From Bacillota bacterium (GTDB lineage: Bacteria; Bacillota; Clostridia; Peptostreptococcales; Anaerovoracaceae), in the NCBI GenBank assembly GCA_017522185.1, contig JAFWZZ010000009.1:1-33575 (forward strand): DNA of 33,575 bases, written 5' to 3'. How positions within the stretch are numbered: the first letter of the stretch is position 1; every line of letters begins with the position of its first letter. Position numbers and translations under genes: made by a program. Positions 29,516 to 33,575 of the stretch are shown here, in pieces. The notes under the pieces were generated by a model, which ran no database searches, was not told the DNA's origin, and saw only the letters and a list, made by a program, of their open reading frames with translations.

Positions 29516-30443
29516 ATGTATCGACGCAGGGCGGGAAGGCTGTCCCTGCGCTTTAGCGGAAGCGGGGAACTGCCTGGTCTGCAGCCGCCTGTCGGGAGGA
29601 ACCTGCGACGACTGCAGCTGGCAGGGAACCTGTATTTACACCTTGTTCGAGCAAAACGGACGCCGCATCATCCGGGAGCGACAAAACCGTCTGCTTCCCA
29701 TCCACGAAATCCGTGCCTACGGACCGGATTTCAGTGTCTTTGTACTGAAGGCGGACAAAGGATTCTGCCAAAAGGCCCGGACAGCAGGTGCTTTTGTCTT
29801 TGTGAAACCGCCGGAAGATCATGATTGGTTCGGCGCACCCGTTTCCGTGCTGAAATCCGAACCGGAACGGGGGCTGGTGCACCTGGCAGTCTGCGCCTGC
29901 GGTCCAAAGACCCGCCGGATTCTGCAGGAATCCGAAAGCTTGTCTGTCCGGGGGGTCTATTATAGCGCCCTTTCCGGTCAGGGCGGCCTGCTGACAGATC
30001 CGGAGGAAACTTTTGTCTTCGCAAAAGGCGTTGCCATCGCGCCCTTAAGAAACTACCTGGACGGAGGCAGCCGTTACCGGAGGCAGCTCCGCAATCTGCA
30101 CCTCTTTGCGGATCTGGCGAAAACCGGCATGGACTTTTTTCGGGACTATTTCGGCGATCTGGAGGCCGGATCTTTAGAAGTTCGTGACTTTGCACGGGAA
30201 GGGCTTTGTTCTCTGGACCGGCTTGATCACCTGGAGGCCCAGTGTCTCGGCCGGTCGCGTATCAACGTGTTTGCCCTGACTTCTCCTTATTATGCCGACC
30301 AGATTCAGCGGGCCGTGGGCGAGGAAAAAACAATTCTCCGTCCTACCGAGGGCAACATGTGCTGTGGCGAAGGCATCTGCGGTGCCTGTACATACAACGA
30401 CAAAAATGGAAATGTCATCCGCCGGTGTAAGAGCCGCGCATAG
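29508..30443 (+). CDS. PyrK-like FAD/iron-sulfur electron transfer protein with 8-Cys head
   Basis: 311 aa, overlapping dacF by eight bases. Residues 4-42 hold eight Cys (4, 12, 14, 22, 25, 33, 36, 42), enough for two Fe-S clusters or zinc sites. The middle resembles the ferredoxin-reductase-like body of dihydroorotate dehydrogenase electron-transfer subunits. The C-terminus has C286-x4-C291-x2-C294-x12-C307, the arrangement that holds the [2Fe-2S] cluster in PyrK. It probably passes electrons between a flavin and a partner enzyme; no pyrD is adjacent. A candidate partner is the FAD oxidoreductase at 31293, separated by one gene. I recall similar proteins in clostridia annotated as DHODH electron-transfer-like. 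Physiological donor and acceptor are unknown. Confidence 0.75.
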   Translation: MNRCIDAGREGCPCALAEAGNCLVCSRLSGGTCDDCSWQGTCIYTLFEQNGRRIIRERQNRLLPIHEIRAYGPDFSVFVLKADKGFCQKARTAGAFVFVKPPEDHDWFGAPVSVLKSEPERGLVHLAVCACGPKTRRILQESESLSVRGVYYSALSGQGGLLTDPEETFVFAKGVAIAPLRNYLDGGSRYRRQLRNLHLFADLAKTGMDFFRDYFGDLEAGSLEVRDFAREGLCSLDRLDHLEAQCLGRSRINVFALTSPYYADQIQRAVGEEKTILRPTEGNMCCGEGICGACTYNDKNGNVIRRCKSRA

Positions 30444-30471
30444 AAACTGTCGGAACTGCGCAGGATATCCC

Positions 30472-30500
30472 TTGACAAAATGTAAATGCTAATGTAACAT
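30472..30500 (+). promoter_or_regulatory. Promoter of the hemolysin III gene
   Basis: TTGACA (30472-30477), 17-bp spacer, TAACAT (30495-30500). A second TATAAT (30536-30541) lies closer to the gene without a clear -35. Ribosome binding site AAAGGGGA precedes ATG 30570. Confidence 0.7.
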
Positions 30501-30569
30501 GAAGTAGTAATTAAAACTATGTAAACTAGAGTTGGATATAATCAAGAACGGAAATGAAAGGGGATATTT

Positions 30570-31241
30570 ATGGAAAACATGACAGCAGCAATGAAACCGC
30601 TGAAGCGGTATACTTTGGGAGAAGAGATTTTTAACAGCGTGACCCACGGTGTCGGCGCCTTGCTCGGCGTGGTAGGCACGGTGGTCCTCATCGTGCTTTC
30701 CGCGGTGCATGGCAGCAGCCTGGCTTTGGGAACCAGCATCGTATATGGCATTTCCCTGATTATGCTCTACACCATGTCCACGCTGTACCATGCCATCGCG
30801 GCGCAGAAAGCCAAAGAAGTACTCCGCATCTTCGACCACACTTCTATTTTCCTTCTGATTGCGGGGACCTATACGCCGTTTTGTCTGGTGGCCCTGGAAG
30901 GTAATCCGAAGGGTGTGGCTGTCGCGGCGGCTGTCTGGATCTGCGCAATCCTGGGTATTGTGCTCAACGCCATCAGCCTGAAGAAGACGGAAAAACTGGG
31001 TACTGTCCTTTATGTAATCATGGGATGGTCCGTCATTATGGTCATCAAAGATGTCATCGCAGCACTGCCAGCGGCAGGCTTCTGGTTGCTTCTTCTGGGC
31101 GGCATCGCTTATACCGGCGGCCTGGTGTTCTATGCGATTAAGAAGAAGTACATGCACAGTATCTGGCATTTGTTCGTTCTGACAGGCAGCCTGCTTCACT
31201 ATCTGTGTATTGCCATCTACGTGCTGCCTATGGCATATTAG
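30570..31241 (+). CDS. Hemolysin III family (PAQR-like) membrane protein
   Basis: 223 aa with seven predicted hydrophobic helices. Family motifs are present: EEIFNSVTHGVG at the start, MSTLYHA with a conserved Ser and His, FDHTSIFLLIAGTYTPFCL with the Asp-His pair, and SIWHLFVLTGSLLHYLC near the end with two His. These Ser/His/Asp residues form the metal site of the PAQR/Hly-III superfamily. Bacterial members are integral membrane proteins often called hemolysin III although haemolysis is not their proven role; links to lipid and membrane homeostasis exist. It has its own promoter and leader. Confidence 0.92.
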   Translation: MENMTAAMKPLKRYTLGEEIFNSVTHGVGALLGVVGTVVLIVLSAVHGSSLALGTSIVYGISLIMLYTMSTLYHAIAAQKAKEVLRIFDHTSIFLLIAGTYTPFCLVALEGNPKGVAVAAAVWICAILGIVLNAISLKKTEKLGTVLYVIMGWSVIMVIKDVIAALPAAGFWLLLLGGIAYTGGLVFYAIKKKYMHSIWHLFVLTGSLLHYLCIAIYVLPMAY

Positions 31242-31292
31242 GTACGCCGGCGTCATATGAATACAGAGAAGAATTGGGATTTGGAGGTTCAT

Positions 31293-32552
31293 ATGGCAAA
31301 AATTTTGATTATAGGCGGCGGCTGGGCAGGATGCAGTGCAGCCATCGCAGCAAAAAAGACAGGGGCAGATGTCCTTCTGACAGAGCGGACCGATCTTCTT
31401 CTGGGTCTCGGTAATGTGGGCGGCATCATGCGGAACAACGGTCGTTTTACGGCAGCAGAAGAATGCATCGCTATGGGCGCAGGGGAGCTCTTTGCAATCA
31501 CCGATGCATGCAGCACCCACCGGAACAAAGACTTTCCCGGTCACGGTCACGCCAGTTTTTACGATCCGGAGAAAGTGGAACCGGCGGTGCGCGGGCTCCT
31601 CGCTGACATGGGTGTTGAGACAAAACTGACCACCCGCATCACTGACATTCGAAAAACAGAAAAAAGAATAGAATCCGTTACGTCCGCAGAAGGTGAGAAC
31701 TTTGATGCGGACGTTTTTGTTGACTGTACAGGCACCACAGGACCGATGGGAAACTGCATGGAATTCGGTAACGGCTGCAGTATGTGCGTGCTCAGGTGCC
31801 CTTCTTTTGGACCGAGAGTCAGCATCTCCGCAAAGGCCGGCGGAAGCGACTACTACGGTCTTCGGGACGACGGCACGCCGGGGGCTTTCAGCGGCTCCTG
31901 CAAGCTGGATAAAGGCAGCCTGTCCCGGGAACTGCAGCGTCAGCTGGATGAAGAGGGTGTCGCCATTGTACCCCTGCCGGAGCATCTGGTGAACAAAAGC
32001 AAGCTGACGAAAAAAGTGTGCCGCCAATATGCGCTACGCCAGTTTGCGGAGAATATCATCCTGATTGATACGGGTCATGCCAAGATGATGACGCCCTTTT
32101 TCCCTCTGGAAGAGCTTAGACAGGTGCCCGGCTTCGAAAAGGCCCGTTACCTGGACCCTTACGCTGGCGGGAAGGGAAATTCCATCCGGTACATGGCCGT
32201 TACGGAACGGGATGAAACCCTGCGGGTAAGAGGCGTGGAAAACCTCTTCTGCGGTGGGGAAAAGGCGGGGCCTTTTATCGGTCATACAGAGGCCATTGTG
32301 ACGGGGTCTTTGGCAGGATTTAACGCAGGCTGTATGGCGGGAGGAGAAGAACTGCTTGCGCTGCATCCGGAAGAGACGGCCATCGGCGCCTTTTTGCACT
32401 ACGAAAAACCGGGTGGCGGCATGTTTACCTTTGCGGGGGATGCCTTCTTTGATCACATGAAGGCAGTCGGCCTTTATACCACGGACAAAAAACAGATCGA
32501 GCGACGAATTGCAGACGCCGGGCTGACGGGAAGATATAACGCTTTTCTTTAG
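31293..32552 (+). CDS. FAD-dependent oxidoreductase with internal Cys cluster
   Basis: 419 aa from ATG 31293, chosen for GGAGG at 31283-31287; an ATG at 31257 has no good site. The nucleotide-binding fingerprint is GGGWAG (8-13) in a beta-alpha-beta unit, followed by the MnmG/TrmFO-like NVGGIMRNNGRF. The centre has C155, C162, C165 and C169 (NGCSMCVLRCPSFGPR), a four-Cys group that could hold an Fe-S cluster or act in thiol redox. The end has LFCGGEKAGPFIGHTEAIVTG for FAD contact. Only flavin binding is well supported. The PyrK-like protein two genes upstream is a possible electron partner. Substrate unknown; it is distinct from true tRNA-modifying MnmG. Confidence 0.82.
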   Translation: MAKILIIGGGWAGCSAAIAAKKTGADVLLTERTDLLLGLGNVGGIMRNNGRFTAAEECIAMGAGELFAITDACSTHRNKDFPGHGHASFYDPEKVEPAVRGLLADMGVETKLTTRITDIRKTEKRIESVTSAEGENFDADVFVDCTGTTGPMGNCMEFGNGCSMCVLRCPSFGPRVSISAKAGGSDYYGLRDDGTPGAFSGSCKLDKGSLSRELQRQLDEEGVAIVPLPEHLVNKSKLTKKVCRQYALRQFAENIILIDTGHAKMMTPFFPLEELRQVPGFEKARYLDPYAGGKGNSIRYMAVTERDETLRVRGVENLFCGGEKAGPFIGHTEAIVTGSLAGFNAGCMAGGEELLALHPEETAIGAFLHYEKPGGGMFTFAGDAFFDHMKAVGLYTTDKKQIERRIADAGLTGRYNAFL

Positions 32553-32606
32553 GAGACTTTTGTGGTAAAATCACTAGAGAATTTGAGAAAAACGGAGAGA
32601 CAAACG

Positions 32607-33311
32607 ATGAGAATTAATAAATATATTGCGCAGGCAGGGGTTGCCAGCAGAAGAAAAGCAGATGAACTGATTGCGGCAGGCAATGTGAAAGTCAACGGTG
32701 CCGTGCTGAGAGAACCGGGTTACAATGTGGAAGACGGCGATGTGGTAGAGGTCAACGGACGCCGCATCGAAGCGGAGGAAAAGAAGGTCTACATTCTGCT
32801 GAACAAACCGCTGGGCTATGTGACGACGGTCAGCGATGATAAGGAGAGACTGACGGTAATGGACCTGGTACAGGACGTGGATGCCCGCATCTTCCCGGTC
32901 GGCAGACTGGACTACAACACCAGCGGCATGCTGATTATGACTAACGACGGGGACTTCGCCTACAAGCTGACCCACCCGAAGCATGAGCTGACAAAGACCT
33001 ACCGTGCTCGCGTGGCAGGTGTTCTGTCTACTGAAAAGGTTTGGAAGTTGCGTAACGGCGTGGATATTGGCGGTTTTGTCACATCCAAAGCGAGAGTGGA
33101 TGTGGTGAAGGGACTGCCGAAGTCCACCATCGTGGATATCACCATCCACGAAGGCAAGAACCGCCAGGTTCGTAAGATGTTCAAGGCTGTGGGAAACAAC
33201 GTGCAGGAATTGGAACGTATCGCCATTGGCGACATCAGACTGGGTCGTCTGGCAGAAGGACACTACAGAAAACTGACCAGAGAAGAAGTCGAATATCTGA
33301 AGAACTGTTAA
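32607..33311 (+). CDS. rRNA pseudouridine synthase (RluB/RsuA family)
   Basis: 234 aa. The start ATG 32607 follows GGAGAG; an in-frame upstream GTG at 32562 adds a segment not typical for the family. Residues 1-60 form an S4 RNA-binding domain (MRINKYIAQAGVASRRKADELI). The catalytic motif GRLDYNTSGML places the nucleophilic Asp at 102. The domain continues to KNRQVRKMF, a further family motif. It converts a specific uridine in large-subunit rRNA to pseudouridine (position 2605 in the E. coli RluB case; the site here is inferred). Housekeeping gene; stop followed by a bidirectional terminator. Confidence 0.94.
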   Translation: MRINKYIAQAGVASRRKADELIAAGNVKVNGAVLREPGYNVEDGDVVEVNGRRIEAEEKKVYILLNKPLGYVTTVSDDKERLTVMDLVQDVDARIFPVGRLDYNTSGMLIMTNDGDFAYKLTHPKHELTKTYRARVAGVLSTEKVWKLRNGVDIGGFVTSKARVDVVKGLPKSTIVDITIHEGKNRQVRKMFKAVGNNVQELERIAIGDIRLGRLAEGHYRKLTREEVEYLKNC

Positions 33312-33323
33312 TGACGCAACATA

Positions 33324-33351
33324 AAAAAGCTGCCGGTTCCGGCAGCTTTTT
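33324..33351. terminator. Bidirectional terminator between rluB-like and kal
   Basis: Stem AAAAAGCTGCCGG / CCGGCAGCTTTTT with a TTCC-like tight loop, T run on the right and A run on the left, so it serves both converging genes. Confidence 0.9.
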
Positions 33352-33377
33352 CTATGTAACAAATATTAAATTTTTAA

Positions 33378-33575
33378 TTACTTTCTCTTACATTCTTTAG
33401 GAGTAACGCAAGTACCAGTAGCTCTAGCTACTACGATTGGTTCTTCTAAGAAGTCAGCAGCGGAAGCGCTGATGTCAGGTCTTGTAACAACAACCTTTCT
33501 AGCTTCGAAAGTCATCTTTCTGGAAGTGTTACCAATCTTAGTGATTTCACCGTAAGCTTCGATGTAGTCGCCAGC
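33378..33575 (-). CDS. kal: 3-aminobutyryl-CoA ammonia-lyase, C-terminal part (5' partial)
   Basis: Sixty-five codons and a TAA read leftward from the right edge (stop at 33378-33380). The piece begins [20 protein letters not shown] and contains [18 protein letters not shown] and [16 protein letters not shown] recognise this as the C-terminal half of the hot-dog-fold 3-aminobutyryl-CoA ammonia-lyase (Kal), which removes ammonia from 3-aminobutyryl-CoA to give crotonyl-CoA in clostridial lysine fermentation. The codons are strongly biased (GCT, GTT, AGA, ACT), as expected for an abundant enzyme. Other kam/kdd/kce genes should lie to the right of the window. The family is confident; completeness unknown. 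Confidence 0.85.
   Translation of the reverse strand, partial: AGDYIEAYGEITKIGNTSRKMTFEARKVVVTRPDISASAADFLEEPIVVARATGTCVTPKECKRK

Noticed and set aside
31257-31292. Upstream ATG for the FAD oxidoreductase
   Set aside because: Adds 12 residues before the usual MxKILIIGGG start and lacks a ribosome site; ATG 31293 has GGAGG five bases upstream.
30489-32027. 512-codon minus-strand frame across the hemolysin III and FAD oxidoreductase genes
   Set aside because: Its product has no recognisable family and it spans two clear plus-strand genes and their promoter.

Overview
The window looks like a chromosomal segment of an anaerobic, amino-acid-fermenting Clostridia-type Bacillota. The reasons are strong AGGAGG ribosome binding sites throughout, a PepV-type dipeptidase next to an NhaC-family antiporter, a DacF-type carboxypeptidase, a cluster of clostridial flavin and iron-sulfur redox proteins, and, at the right edge, the tail of a 3-aminobutyryl-CoA ammonia-lyase, an enzyme of lysine fermentation. 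No rRNA, tRNA, CRISPR array, integrase or complete insertion sequence was seen. Functional names rest on motifs read by eye; no database search was run.

Layout. (1) 1-4.5 kb is an accessory patchwork: the 3' end of a type I restriction HsdR gene, an orphan enzyme-like ORF, a small winged-helix ORF, a PD-(D/E)XK (Rpn/PDDEXK_2) protein, two small hypothetical genes, and two copies of a minus-strand cassette encoding a small membrane protein. The cassette copies share terminator, 5' leader and a triple-repeat upstream element. (2) 4.5-7.6 kb holds a 104-bp branched inverted repeat followed by three co-directional genes: macrodomain plus HTH-like domain, VWA domain, and ADP-ribosylglycohydrolase. 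This looks like an ADP-ribose-processing cassette. (3) 7.6-10.3 kb is a MerR-controlled ABC exporter operon. Its regulator is fused to a membrane segment and a zinc ribbon. (4) 10.4-21.7 kb is a two-gene operon for giant putative cell-wall proteins (1622 and 2132 aa). They share a homologous module of about 400 residues and both end in a TGD-type sorting signal. (5) 21.8-23.4 kb carries an autoregulated XRE repressor with a membrane protein, then a second MerR regulator with a textbook 19-bp-spacer promoter. (6) 23.4-26.3 kb is PepV plus NhaC. (7) 26.4-28.6 kb holds a mini-protein resembling the glycyl-radical tail of NrdD, a CC-motif protein, and a Fic protein co-oriented with a low-molecular-weight tyrosine phosphatase. 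(8) 28.7-33.6 kb holds DacF, a PyrK-like Fe-S protein, a hemolysin III protein, an FAD oxidoreductase, an RluB-type pseudouridine synthase, and the end of the ammonia-lyase gene on the other strand.

A recurring theme is compact regulation. Three near-identical terminators each sit exactly 16 nt before a -10 box, a fourth terminator contains a near-consensus promoter, and a fifth hairpin carries the ribosome binding site of the next gene. The best candidates for something undescribed are the macrodomain/VWA/ARH cassette with its upstream branched repeat, the paired giant surface proteins with a shared module, the duplicated small-membrane-protein cassette, and the stand-alone glycyl-radical-like protein.
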